In this document: positions 1-7,646 of the stretch, piece by piece
How positions within the stretch are numbered: the stretch's first letter is position 1
Layout: every line of letters starts with the position of its first letter
Assembly (NCBI RefSeq): GCF_011761345.1
Contig: NZ_JAASRY010000008.1
Coordinates: 1 to 64,000 of the forward strand
Length of the DNA: 64,000 nt
Source: Thalassobacillus devorans
Lineage (GTDB): Bacteria; Bacillota; Bacilli; Bacillales; Halobacillaceae
Direction: 5' to 3'
Position numbers and translations under genes: made by a program
The notes under the pieces: model-generated
Told to the model about the DNA's origin: nothing
Seen by the model: only the letters and a program-made list of their open reading frames with translations
Databases searched by the model: none

Positions 1-43
1 AATCGTTTCCCAGCCCCACTTTTCCGATATCAACAATAAACGA

Positions 44-95
44 AAAAAGCTGCCCCAATTAGTCTGTTACAGACTTATGGGACAGCCCCTTTTTT
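44..95. terminator. Bidirectional terminator downstream of the Ktr-type gene
   Basis: A stem-loop pairs GCTGCCCCAAT with ATGGGACAGC and contains an inner perfect AGTCTG-TTA-CAGACT stem. It is flanked by an A-run on the left and a T-run on the right, so it can terminate transcription from both sides. It ends the minus-strand transporter gene that stops at 123. The gene on its left lies outside the window. Confidence 0.75.
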
Positions 96-122
96 GTATT
101 CTACAAAGAATATGCATATAAA

Positions 123-1490
123 TTAACCGATGATGACTCGTTCAGTTGGATAGTGATAATGTTCTTTGATCTCTCTGCCTCTAATAATGAATAACAAAGA
201 GAATATTCCAATCCGGCCTATAAACATGAGTATAATGATGACAATTTTGCCTCCTGTACTTAGCTCTGGTGTGATTCCCATCGATAAACCAGTAGTCCCA
301 AAAGCAGAGGAAACTTCAAATATGATTTCTGTCAAAGTGAATGCATCCTCAATCGTTGCCATAGTAATCACTGCAAATGCGCAAATCAATGATGCCGTCA
401 TGATCACAATATAAGAACGAATAACATCTTGCTGATGAATTTCCCGGTCAAAAATCTTGATTGTAGTCTTTCCTCGCGCGAAAACAAAAAGGCTTAATAC
501 CGCGATTGCAAACGTAGTAGTACGTATGCCGCCGCCGACACTACTAGGAGAAGCCCCTATAAACATCAGCATTGCTATACCTAGTAAAGTTCCAGTAGCA
601 AACTCACTGACATCCATTGTAGCCAGTCCGCCATTGCGTGTAGTGACTGATTGAAATAAAGCATAAAAGAAGCTTTCATGCCACTCTTTTCCGGCCAGGA
701 AGTTCCCTTGTTCAAAGATTAAAATAAAAATCATACCTACAGCTACCAGCAGGAAAAATGTCGATGTAGTCAATTTGGTGTAAAGAGAAAAACGATAGTT
801 ATCTCCCTTATAAGTTAAGAATTCTTTCAGTTCAATTAACACAGGAAAACCAATCGCTCCAAAAATCAATAATACTATATTTAAAAATTGTACAAAATAG
901 TCATCGGCAAACGGGACAAGCGAGCTTCCAGTAATATCAAAACCTGCATTCGTTGTAGCACTGACCGCAGCAAATGCCCCCTGATAATAAGCCTCCTGCC
1001 AGGTTGGGAAATATTGCAAGAAATAGGTACCCAAAATCAAAAAACCTATAAACTCAATGACAAGGATAAGTCCTAGTATTTGCTTCATCAGTTGAACAAG
1101 CCCGGAAAGAGTAGATTGATTCTGATCCGTCATAATCAATTGCCTTTCCCGCAACCCGATCCGCTTACCAAATAGAAGCCATATGAAAGTGCCCAGCGTC
1201 ATGATACCGATTCCTCCGAACTGAAGGATGAACATCAACACAAAGTACCCTGGAACACTGAAAGTATCAGCAGTAGAAACAACCGTAAGTCCGGTAACAC
1301 TAATGGCACTGACGGCAGTAAACAGCGTATTTATAAAAGTCACATCGACCTCAGGACGATGGACAAATGGCAGACTGAGCAGCATTGTAGCAATGACTAC
1401 TGCTGATAGATAATATAAAACAATTATTTGGACAGAGGTGAACCGATGTATTCGATCAAGACTTTTCATTTTATGATGTTTTAATTTCAT
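123..1490 (-). CDS. TrkH/KtrB-type potassium transporter subunit
   Basis: This 455-residue integral membrane protein belongs to the Trk/Ktr/HKT family, which moves K+ (usually with Na+) inward. The four selectivity-filter loops can be read: SVTGLTV, TTNAGFD, TRNGGLAT and GTTGLSMG. Each carries the filter glycine. Length and filter fit KtrB/KtrD of Bacillus (about 445-450 residues). The cytoplasmic regulatory subunit (KtrA/KtrC) is not adjacent, which is usual for KtrD-type genes. The first ATG is used; no strong Shine-Dalgarno sequence distinguishes it from an ATG seven codons later. No c-di-AMP riboswitch was recognised in the 130 bases upstream. KtrB versus KtrD cannot be settled from sequence alone. 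Confidence 0.9.
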   Translation of the reverse strand: MKLKHHKMKSLDRIHRFTSVQIIVLYYLSAVVIATMLLSLPFVHRPEVDVTFINTLFTAVSAISVTGLTVVSTADTFSVPGYFVLMFILQFGGIGIMTLGTFIWLLFGKRIGLRERQLIMTDQNQSTLSGLVQLMKQILGLILVIEFIGFLILGTYFLQYFPTWQEAYYQGAFAAVSATTNAGFDITGSSLVPFADDYFVQFLNIVLLIFGAIGFPVLIELKEFLTYKGDNYRFSLYTKLTTSTFFLLVAVGMIFILIFEQGNFLAGKEWHESFFYALFQSVTTRNGGLATMDVSEFATGTLLGIAMLMFIGASPSSVGGGIRTTTFAIAVLSLFVFARGKTTIKIFDREIHQQDVIRSYIVIMTASLICAFAVITMATIEDAFTLTEIIFEVSSAFGTTGLSMGITPELSTGGKIVIIILMFIGRIGIFSLLFIIRGREIKEHYHYPTERVIIG

Positions 1491-1619
1491 TACATCTCAC
1501 AGCTTTCATCTTTTTATCTAATGACTGTTATCCATACCCTATAGAATAAGCAACAATCCATTTCTTAGCAAGAAAAAATTCTGTAAGATCGCCAGGATAT
1601 GTCGTTGCAAAGTACAGGT

Positions 1620-2003
1620 TTATAAAAGTTCTCCTATATGTAAACCAGTAATAAAAGTGAGCAAACTGCCTAATAAGGAAAGAGATACATAAATCCAGAC
1701 TTTTTTATAGCTTCCCTTCCGCACAAGCTCTACTGTTTCAACAGAAAAAGTTGAAAAAGTTGTGAAGGCCCCAAAAAAGCCGATTCCTGCCACTAAAAAC
1801 CATGTATCATCATAAACGTATTCAGGAATTTCTCCATAGATAAGGCCAAAAAACAAGCCAAGGCCAAAAGAGCCAAGCACATTGACAAACAACATGGCTA
1901 CTGGGACACGGGGATGAGGAAACCGGTTCATGATAAGGAGGCCAAACAGGTATCTTGCCACTGCGCCAAAGGCACCTCCAATAGCGACTGCAAACATATT
2001 CAT
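1620..2003 (-). CDS. crcB: Fluoride ion channel FluC/CrcB, canonical subunit
   Basis: A 127-residue four-helix membrane protein of the CrcB/Fluc family, which exports fluoride through a dual-topology dimer. The family motifs are intact: GGAFGAVARY near the N-terminus, the pore asparagine in LFVNVLGS, and the TTFSTFSVE Phe-box segment. The gene overlaps the upstream crcB by four bases (ATGA), so the two are translationally coupled. The adjacent pair suggests a heterodimeric channel like the paired CrcB proteins known in some Firmicutes. No fluoride riboswitch was recognised upstream of the pair. Confidence 0.9.
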   Translation of the reverse strand: MNMFAVAIGGAFGAVARYLFGLLIMNRFPHPRVPVAMLFVNVLGSFGLGLFFGLIYGEIPEYVYDDTWFLVAGIGFFGAFTTFSTFSVETVELVRKGSYKKVWIYVSLSLLGSLLTFITGLHIGELL

Positions 2004-2398
2004 GATTCCCTCACCTTCCTATAACTTTCACTCCATTGTGTTCCCAGTATCAACCCTCCAAAAGCAAGCAGTACGCCTCCGAATAAAGAAACTGTAAGAT
2101 AAATGACGGAAGCCATAAAAGAGAATTGACTGCCGAGAACGAACGAGTCACTAGCTAATGTCGACATCGTCGTAAACCCTCCGCAAAAACCTACCCCAAT
2201 CCCTTTATTAATCCACTCTCTCGTGCTGCTATGTAACATCCATCCCGTAACCATTCCCAGCATTAGACTCCCAGTGAGGTTTTCAATAACCGTGCCTGTC
2301 GGGAGGCCGGTTGATAATAACTGAAGATTAATCAAATATCTGAATACCGCTCCAATTGCGCCACCAGCGGCAATAGCTGCTATGTTTTTATAAATCAA
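2000..2398 (-). CDS. crcB: Fluoride channel FluC/CrcB, divergent second subunit
   Basis: A 132-residue CrcB family protein, first gene of a two-gene operon. It keeps GGAIGAVFRY and an asparagine in the second helix (VIENLTGS). In the third helix, however, the usual TTFSTF Phe-box reads TTMSTL, so both channel-lining phenylalanines appear replaced. This fits obligate heterodimers in which each subunit contributes different pore features. The Shine-Dalgarno sequence AAGGAGGGAG lies just upstream of the ATG. Fluoride export is known for the family; heteromer formation here is inferred. Confidence 0.88.
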   Translation of the reverse strand: MIYKNIAAIAAGGAIGAVFRYLINLQLLSTGLPTGTVIENLTGSLMLGMVTGWMLHSSTREWINKGIGVGFCGGFTTMSTLASDSFVLGSQFSFMASVIYLTVSLFGGVLLAFGGLILGTQWSESYRKVRES

Positions 2399-2501
2399 CG
2401 CTCTCCCTCCTTTTTGATATGGAATTAGTATACCTCAATCCTCTACTATACAAAAATCCAGAAAACAGCATACCGCCAAGGCTAGCTTCCATTCTTCAAA
2501 T

Positions 2502-2540
2502 AAAAAACAACCCCATAGCGAATATTTTCCGCTATGGGGT
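2502..2540 (-). terminator. Terminator after the truncated spoVR copy
   Basis: A perfect 11-bp stem (ACCCCATAGCG / CGCTATGGGGT) has an A-run on the plus strand that becomes the U-tract of the minus transcript. It is a near-copy of the terminator behind the intact spoVR, so the duplicated block includes the terminator. Confidence 0.8.
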
Positions 2541-2549
2541 GAATTACCG

Positions 2550-3188
2550 CTATAAAAACTTCTTTTGTACCTTTTTGCCACTGTAACTGAACAGTACTTC
2601 TTTCTTCTCGACAACTGTTTCCATATGAACTGGACGCCCCCATAGCTGATAAATATAAGGCAGGGTTCGTTCCAAATATTCCAGATCCAGCTCGACATCT
2701 TCATAATGGTGCTTCAAATATAGTTCCCCGTTTTTTAGAAAATCACCGTCGTTCACGGTGATATATGGAAAACCACCATTTACACGCATGGTTACTAGCT
2801 GATCGCGCACGGCTTCATAGTCTTTATCAGAAATCTTATAGTCCTTTCCCTGCTTTTGGAACAGATACAAATCCTCGTTTCGGCACAAATCTTTGGTTAG
2901 ATAATTTCGGATGAAAGAAATATCTGACTCGATTTCACGAACCTCAAACATTTTTTCTCGACCTGAACCTGGTTCGACTCCGCGCTTTTTCATCTCTTCC
3001 GTTGGATTGTCATAGCGTTCTTCAATATCTTCAAAGATTTTAAGCCCTAAATAATATGGGTTGATTTGTGTTCGAGATGGCTGCACGACGCCTGCATTCA
3101 ATTTTGCAAACTCGACTGCTTCACTACTGGTAAGATCCATTTCCCGCAAGATTCGAGCGTGCCAGTACGAAGCCCACCCTTCGTTCAT
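2550..3188 (-). pseudogene. spoVR: spoVR, 3' fragment (C-terminal 212 codons)
   Basis: These 212 codons encode exactly the C-terminal 212 residues of the intact SpoVR at 4359-5786. Homology stops abruptly at the ATG of the motif MNEGW; the codon before it is TAG and the sequence upstream is unrelated. There is no Shine-Dalgarno sequence before that ATG. The fragment is therefore probably not translated, although its reading frame is fully preserved. By hand alignment the two copies differ at about 63 of 639 bases, and every difference is silent. A stable internal translation product cannot be excluded. The fragment most likely came from recombination with a diverged allele. Confidence 0.8.
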
Positions 3189-3490
3189 CTAAGGTGCTTC
3201 TGCAATATTTGAGGCTCTGTTAAAGTTTAAAGTTAATATTTATAGAAAAACAGAACTTCCAATTACCACCTGGAAGTTCTGTTTAGCGATATTGTCTTAT
3301 TGAACTAACGCACCTGTTAGTTGAACACGTACATTTTCTATTGCACATTAGGGTCGTACTATTCATTAAGCCGTTTATATCCTTTTTTTCAGAATGAAAA
3401 TTTTTCCACTATTACCATGGTTTTCTCGTCCATCCCTCTCAGGATTAAGAACATATATTATCAATGTGAGATATATTCTTACCAATAACT
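3189..3490. other. Gene-free junction region beside the spoVR fragment
   Basis: This AT-rich stretch begins exactly where spoVR homology ends. It holds a 12-bp perfect inverted repeat at 3250-3282 (ACAGAACTTCCA / TGGAAGTTCTGT) flanked by A5, which could terminate minus-strand transcription. A second short inverted repeat, AACTAAC / GTTAGTT, lies near 3304-3323. No coding region was found. The hairpins may be leftovers of a mobile element, but no transposase sequence remains. Confidence 0.4.
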
Positions 3491-3511
3491 TTTAAGGAGG
3501 TGAGTTTAGCT

Positions 3512-3610
3512 ATGTCTGACGGCAGAAATAGAAATAACTTTGAGTTGATTGTTGTGTTGTTTATTCTACTGATTATTGTAGGTGCAGCTTTTGTAAAAGA
3601 CCGTTACTAG
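3512..3610 (+). CDS. YjcZ-family tiny sporulation membrane peptide
   Basis: A 32-residue peptide begins MSDGRNRNNF, followed by one transmembrane segment containing LIVVLFILLIIVGAAFV, and ends KDRY. The helix is the hallmark of the tiny-TM Bacillus family (YjcZ type), whose members are sporulation-associated and often present in several copies. An AAGGAGGTGA Shine-Dalgarno sequence sits a few bases upstream. The gene is transcribed opposite to its neighbours and lies between the two spoVR copies. Function in this organism is unknown beyond the family association. Confidence 0.85.
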   Translation: MSDGRNRNNFELIVVLFILLIIVGAAFVKDRY

Positions 3611-3963
3611 TATGCCTAAAAACAAATTTCTAATAAGGAGATTTGTGCCTTGGTTCAAACCGCCATTCCCATTCTTCCCACCTTATGAAAGATTTTTAAT
3701 AATTTTATTGGGACTGCGAATCCACAACCTCCCCCCACGTAGTGGTGGTAGTCCTTATCCCTTAAGTCGAAGCATTGCTTCGACTATTTTTATTTATCAT
3801 GGATCTCTCCATACCATAAGCGTATTATTTTCATGTATTTCTAACTGCGTAATATCTGTCTATTGTGGCATCAAATATCCTTTCCTTCTTCCGCAAACCT
3901 CCCCCGTTAGTAGCTCTCTAACATATATTCAATTAATTTAATCCAATGATTAAGATGACGAGT
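3611..3963. other. Non-coding stretch after the YjcZ-type gene
   Basis: About 350 AT-rich bases carry no convincing gene. An open frame starting right after the peptide gene has no recognisable product and runs through the terminator at 3764-3794. The rest shows no repeat or motif I recognise. Confidence 0.5.
3764..3794 (+). terminator. Terminator downstream of the YjcZ-type gene
   Basis: A perfect stem AGTCGAAGC-ATT-GCTTCGACT is followed by a T-rich tract on the plus strand. It lies about 155 bases after the stop codon of the tiny sporulation gene. Confidence 0.7.
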
Positions 3964-3964
3964 T

Positions 3965-4111
3965 CTATTTATTCTTATTTTTAGAGATTTCTTGCAGTAC
4001 CATTCCTGTTGAGGATGATGCATTAAGAGCATCAATTAAATATTCTCGTAAATGATACTTTTCCGCTGGATTAATTTTTTGATTGGCTTTAAGGATATCA
4101 ATTGCTGTCAT
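3965..4111 (-). CDS. Small hypothetical protein, 48 residues
   Basis: The frame encodes a hydrophilic 48-residue protein starting MTAIDILKANQKINP and ending EISKNKNK. The middle, AEKYHLREYLIDALN, looks amphipathic-helical. A GGTGAT Shine-Dalgarno-like stretch precedes the ATG; another in-frame ATG lies six bases upstream. No family was recognised. It sits between the two spoVR copies, downstream of an 11-codon frame with a strong ribosome binding site. It may be a real small gene or chance coding in a recombined segment. Confidence 0.35.
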   Translation of the reverse strand: MTAIDILKANQKINPAEKYHLREYLIDALNASSSTGMVLQEISKNKNK

Positions 4112-4173
4112 AGACATCACCAACTTATATTTGATGATTTTATTACAGAATATTTGTTCGATTTAATCAAATA

Positions 4174-4209
4174 TCAACAATTTTGGTCAATTACTGCCCC
4201 GCGCTCCAT
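4174..4209 (-). CDS. Possible 11-codon leader frame
   Basis: A very strong Shine-Dalgarno sequence (TAGGAGG) precedes ATG with good spacing, but the frame MERGAVIDQNC stops after 11 codons. The 48-residue frame follows 62 bases later on the same strand. It could be a leader peptide, the start of a decayed gene, or chance. Confidence 0.25.
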   Translation of the reverse strand: MERGAVIDQNC

Positions 4210-4312
4210 ATTTATTCCTCCTAGGAAATTAATGTGTACGAAACACACTATTGCCGCAGATCCCTTAAACAAACTTAAAAATAATTCCTTCTTGATATTA
4301 AATTCTCGCTCA

Positions 4313-4349
4313 TAAAACACCCCATAACGAATATTTTCCGCTATGGGGT
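4313..4349 (-). terminator. spoVR terminator
   Basis: The stem ACCCCATAACG / CGCTATGGGGT has one mismatch and an A-run on its left, giving a U-tract for the minus transcript. It lies just after the spoVR stop codon. Confidence 0.8.
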
Positions 4350-4358
4350 GATTTCCTG

Positions 4359-5786
4359 TTATAAAAATTTCTTCTGTACCTTTTTCCCGCTGTAACTGAA
4401 AAGTACTTCTTTCTTCTCGACAACCGTTTCCATATGGACTGGACGCCCCCATAGCTGATAAATATATGGCAGGGTCCGTTCCAAATATTCCAGGTCCAAC
4501 TCGACATCTTCATAATGATGCTTCAGATAAAGCTCCCCGTTTTTCAAGAAATCGCCGTCATTCACGGTGATGTATGGAAAGCCGCCGTTGACCCGCATGG
4601 TTACCAGCTGGTCTCTTACTGCCTCATAATCCTTATCGGAAATTTTATAGTCCTTTCCCTGCTTTTGGAATAGGTACAAATCCTCATTTCGGCACAAATC
4701 TTTAGTTAGATAATTTCGGATGAAAGAGATATCTGACTCGATTTCACGAACTTCAAACATCTTTTCGCGGCCTGATCCTGGTTCGACTCCGCGCTTTTTC
4801 ATCTCTTCCGTTGGATTATCATAGCGTTCTTCAATATCTTCAAAAATTTTAAGCCCTAAATAATAAGGGTTGATTTGTGTTCGTGATGGCTGCACGACGC
4901 CTGCATTCAATTTTGCAAACTCGACCGCTTCACTGCTGGTCAGATCCATTTCACGCAAAATCCGTGCGTGCCAGTAGCTCGCCCAGCCTTCGTTCATGAT
5001 CTTCGTTTCAAGCTGTGGCCAGAAATATAACATTTCCTGACGCATCATTGTCAGCACATCACGCTGCCACGGCTCCAGTTCCCTGCTGTACTGCTCGATG
5101 AACAGCAAGATATCTTTCTCTGGTCTAGGTGGAAATTTTCTTTTTGTTCTTCTCTCAGGCTTTATGCTTTTATCTGAGGATTCGCTAAGTTTCCATAAAT
5201 CATCATAAGGTGTCGGCCTTGATGCTGGTTCATCTTCCTCTTCTACTTCTTCGACATCCTGCCATGTCCACTCTAATTTTGGCCGCACCAAGGATGGATC
5301 GATATGTTCCTGGATAGCCAGTATTGCATTTAGAAAATCTTCCACTTCTTTCTTACCATATTTCTTTTCATATGCAGATATACGTTCGGCTGTCGCCGAC
5401 ATACTCTCCACCATATCACGATTCGTATTTTGGAAACGAACATTGTTTTTGAAAAAATCACAGTGTGCCAATACATGAGCAACAATCAATTTATTTTGAA
5501 TCAGACTGTTGGAATTCAGCAAAAATGCGTAACAAGGGTTGGAGTTGATTACTAATTCATAAATTTTACTTAAACCTAAATCATACTGTAGTTTCATTTT
5601 GTGGTATTGCTTCCCAAAACTCCAATGGGAAAAGCGCGTCGGCATACCGTAAGCACCAAATGTATAAATGATATCCGCTGGACAAATTTCATAACGCATC
5701 GGGTAGAAGTCGAGTCCGAAACCCTCTGCGATTTCAGTTATTTCACTTATCGCTCTATGCAGTAACTGTTGCTCCTCAGATTTCAA
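4359..5786 (-). CDS. spoVR: Stage V sporulation protein SpoVR
   Basis: This 475-residue protein matches the length of Bacillus SpoVR (about 470) and contains the family blocks [12 protein letters not shown] and [15 protein letters not shown]. In B. subtilis SpoVR is made in the mother cell under sigma-E and affects cortex formation; its biochemical activity is not known. An AAGGGGGAG Shine-Dalgarno sequence sits five bases before the ATG. In many bacteria spoVR co-occurs with prkA and yhbH; both are elsewhere in this window. A 212-codon 3' duplicate lies downstream at 2550-3188. Confidence 0.95.
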   Translation of the reverse strand: MKSEEQQLLHRAISEITEIAEGFGLDFYPMRYEICPADIIYTFGAYGMPTRFSHWSFGKQYHKMKLQYDLGLSKIYELVINSNPCYAFLLNSNSLIQNKLIVAHVLAHCDFFKNNVRFQNTNRDMVESMSATAERISAYEKKYGKKEVEDFLNAILAIQEHIDPSLVRPKLEWTWQDVEEVEEEDEPASRPTPYDDLWKLSESSDKSIKPERRTKRKFPPRPEKDILLFIEQYSRELEPWQRDVLTMMRQEMLYFWPQLETKIMNEGWASYWHARILREMDLTSSEAVEFAKLNAGVVQPSRTQINPYYLGLKIFEDIEERYDNPTEEMKKRGVEPGSGREKMFEVREIESDISFIRNYLTKDLCRNEDLYLFQKQGKDYKISDKDYEAVRDQLVTMRVNGGFPYITVNDGDFLKNGELYLKHHYEDVELDLEYLERTLPYIYQLWGRPVHMETVVEKKEVLFSYSGKKVQKKFL

Positions 5787-5816
5787 TTAGTTCTCCCCCT
5801 TAATGATTATTACTCT

Positions 5817-5845
5817 AATGTATGACCATTTATATGGAATGATGA
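5817..5845 (-). promoter_or_regulatory. Candidate sigma-E promoter of spoVR
   Basis: On the minus strand, CATACATT fits the sigma-E -10 consensus CATACAMT. TCATCATT, 13 bases upstream, is a weaker match to the -35 element. The location about 30 bases before the spoVR start fits known mother-cell expression of spoVR in B. subtilis. Confidence 0.45.
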
Positions 5846-5999
5846 AAAGGATTGAAGTAATCTGTTATGCCCGTCCTAAAGAGCATGGATACTATCCAGC
5901 TAATTAGTAACATAGTTGAGCATTAAAGGGTTCTGAGAGGAATGGGAGATTAGTGAAAAAACCGAAATCTGCGTAGGCACTCATTATAAGTATAAATAG

Positions 6000-6037
6000 A
6001 AAAACAAAACGACCAGAACTTATATCTGATCGTTTTG
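6000..6037 (-). terminator. trxB terminator
   Basis: CAAAACGACCAGA pairs with TCTGATCGTTTTG (13 bp, one G-U pair) directly after the trxB stop, with an A-rich plus-strand flank. Confidence 0.8.
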
Positions 6038-6044
6038 TAATATT

Positions 6045-7001
6045 TTAAGATGATAAGTTTTGACTCCAGTCGATGGTAACTTCACCTTCCAGGTACTTCT
6101 CGGCATCCATAGCTGCCATACAACCAGTGCCTGCGGCTGTAACCGCCTGGCGATATTTGTTGTCCTGCACGTCACCACAGGCGAAAAGACCAGGAATATT
6201 CGTGTTTGTTGTACCTGGGGTAACCTGGATATAGCCATTTTCATCCGTATCGACTTGCCCCTTCAAAAATTCCGTGTTCGGGTTATGCCCAATGGCAATG
6301 AAGATGCCGTCCGCTTCAATAACTTCCTCTTCTCCGGTATCATTATCCTTCACTTTAAGACCGGAAACTTTCATGCCGTCAGAGATAACCTCCACTGGTG
6401 TCTTATTCAGACTCCATGTGATTTTCTCATTGTTTTTCGCCCGATCCTGCATGATTTTAGAAGCGCGGAGCTCATGACGGCGGTGTACGACGTTCACTTC
6501 ACTTGCAAACTTCGTCAGGAAATTGGATTCTTCCATAGCGGAATCCCCGCCACCGATAATCAGTACTTTTTTATCCCGGAAAAAGAAGCCGTCACAAGTA
6601 GCACAGGTGCTGACACCTTTCCCCATATTCTCTTTCTCTCCTGGAATTCCGAGCATTTTTGCGGAAGCCCCGGTGGAGACAATTACGGTCTCAGCTTTCA
6701 GTTCGCCAAGTCCGTCTACAGAAAGCTTGAATGGACGTTCTGATGTATCCACGTCTGTCACCCAGCCTCGTTCAAACTTTGCTCCAAAGCGCTGGGCTTG
6801 TTTTTTCATATTATCCATCAGTTCCGGTCCCATAATGCCATCCGGAAAGCCGGGATAGTTCTCTACTTCTGTCGTCAACGTCAATTGTCCGCCTGGTTCT
6901 GGTCCTTCGATGACCAATGGTTCCATATTCGCACGAGCCAGGTAGACAGCCGCAGTCAACCCGGAAGGCCCTGTTCCTAGAATAATCGCTTTATGTGCCA
7001 T
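6045..7001 (-). CDS. trxB: Thioredoxin reductase
   Basis: A 318-residue FAD/NADPH-dependent disulfide reductase that reduces thioredoxin in the cytoplasm. Visible features are the N-terminal FAD-binding GTGPSG (about residues 9-14), the redox-active CATC at Cys133/Cys136, the NADPH-binding IGGGDSAMEE and the C-terminal FAD-contact motif FACGDV. Length equals the usual family size. A TAGGAGG site precedes the ATG. The gene follows the arsRBC operon on the same strand but behind a terminator. ArsC of the thioredoxin-coupled type needs reduced thioredoxin, so the neighbourhood makes biochemical sense. Whether this is the only trxB of the genome cannot be seen. Confidence 0.95.
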   Translation of the reverse strand: MAHKAIILGTGPSGLTAAVYLARANMEPLVIEGPEPGGQLTLTTEVENYPGFPDGIMGPELMDNMKKQAQRFGAKFERGWVTDVDTSERPFKLSVDGLGELKAETVIVSTGASAKMLGIPGEKENMGKGVSTCATCDGFFFRDKKVLIIGGGDSAMEESNFLTKFASEVNVVHRRHELRASKIMQDRAKNNEKITWSLNKTPVEVISDGMKVSGLKVKDNDTGEEEVIEADGIFIAIGHNPNTEFLKGQVDTDENGYIQVTPGTTNTNIPGLFACGDVQDNKYRQAVTAAGTGCMAAMDAEKYLEGEVTIDWSQNLSS

Positions 7002-7022
7002 TAGTTTTTCCTCCTAACAGTA

Positions 7023-7128
7023 GCTTGGTTAGTTAATAGTATGCCCAAATATTGTGCTCTTTTACTGAACCGATCTTGGGTTCCATTATCACTATTAACC
7101 AAGCTGGGGATGTTCGAAACATCCCAGC
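7023..7128 (-). promoter_or_regulatory. Tandem stem-loops in the trxB leader
   Basis: In the minus-strand transcript, GCTTGGTTAATAGT (7104-7091) can pair with ACTATTAACTAACCAAGC (7040-7023). This closes a roughly 80-base stem-loop ending seven bases before the trxB Shine-Dalgarno sequence. A second hairpin, GCTGGG...ATGTT / AACATCCCAGC, lies directly upstream at 7103-7128. No known riboswitch class was recognised. A regulatory role is inferred only from position and pairing. Confidence 0.4.
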
Positions 7129-7165
7129 CGATTCCCTTTAACTTATCAAGATTTTTGTGATGTAT

Positions 7166-7193
7166 AAAAAAGCCAGGGTCTCCTTCCCTGGCT
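7166..7193 (-). terminator. Terminator of the arsRBC operon
   Basis: AGCCAGGG pairs with CCCTGGCT across a seven-base loop and is followed on the minus transcript by a U-run. It lies seven bases after the arsC stop and separates arsC from trxB. Confidence 0.85.
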
Positions 7194-7199
7194 TTCCCT

Positions 7200-7622
7200 T
7201 TATTCTCCTTCTTCAGCAAAACGTTTGATGCGTGCTTCGATTTCATCACGGACCCGCTGGAAGACCGCCCATTTCTCCTCTTCGGTGCCTTCAGCTTTAG
7301 CTGGGTCATCAAATCCCCAGTGATAGCGTGTCACATGCGGTGGAGTCATGGGACACTTATCATTTGCATCTCCACACAAAGTAATCGCATAAGCGGCATG
7401 GTTCAGGATATCATTATCAATCATATCGGACGTATGGCCGCTGATATCAATATCTGCTTCCTTCATTGCTTTGACGGCATTGGGGTTCAAGCCATGGGCC
7501 TCGATCCCTGCAGATAATACTTCATACTGATCACCCAGGTATTTCTTCCCAAACCCTTCTGCCATTTGGCTGCGACAAGAATTGCCTGTACATAAGAAAT
7601 AAATGACTGGCTTATTAGACAT
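7200..7622 (-). CDS. arsC: Arsenate reductase, thioredoxin-coupled
   Basis: A 140-residue low-molecular-weight-phosphatase-fold protein that reduces arsenate to arsenite for export. The P-loop CTGNSCRS holds Cys11 and Cys16. The redox pair Cys83 and Cys90 sits in [11 protein letters not shown]. These match the triple-cysteine relay (Cys10/82/89) of the Staphylococcus/B. subtilis class. The conserved [10 protein letters not shown] follows. It is the last gene of arsR-arsB-arsC. Reducing power is expected from thioredoxin, and a thioredoxin reductase gene lies next door. Confidence 0.96.
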   Translation of the reverse strand: MSNKPVIYFLCTGNSCRSQMAEGFGKKYLGDQYEVLSAGIEAHGLNPNAVKAMKEADIDISGHTSDMIDNDILNHAAYAITLCGDANDKCPMTPPHVTRYHWGFDDPAKAEGTEEEKWAVFQRVRDEIEARIKRFAEEGE

Positions 7623-7646
7623 AATGATTCTCCTTTATGAACAGAT

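Noticed and set aside
2399-2500. A possible fluoride riboswitch upstream of crcB
   Set aside because: The conserved GGnGAUGG start and pseudoknot text could not be found on the minus strand.
3612-3941. A 109-codon plus-strand frame after the YjcZ-type gene
   Set aside because: It runs through a clear hairpin terminator, has low-complexity Pro/Phe-rich text and matches nothing recognisable.
6060-6743. A 227-codon open frame antisense to trxB
   Set aside because: It lies wholly opposite a convincing gene; composition is that of an antisense shadow.
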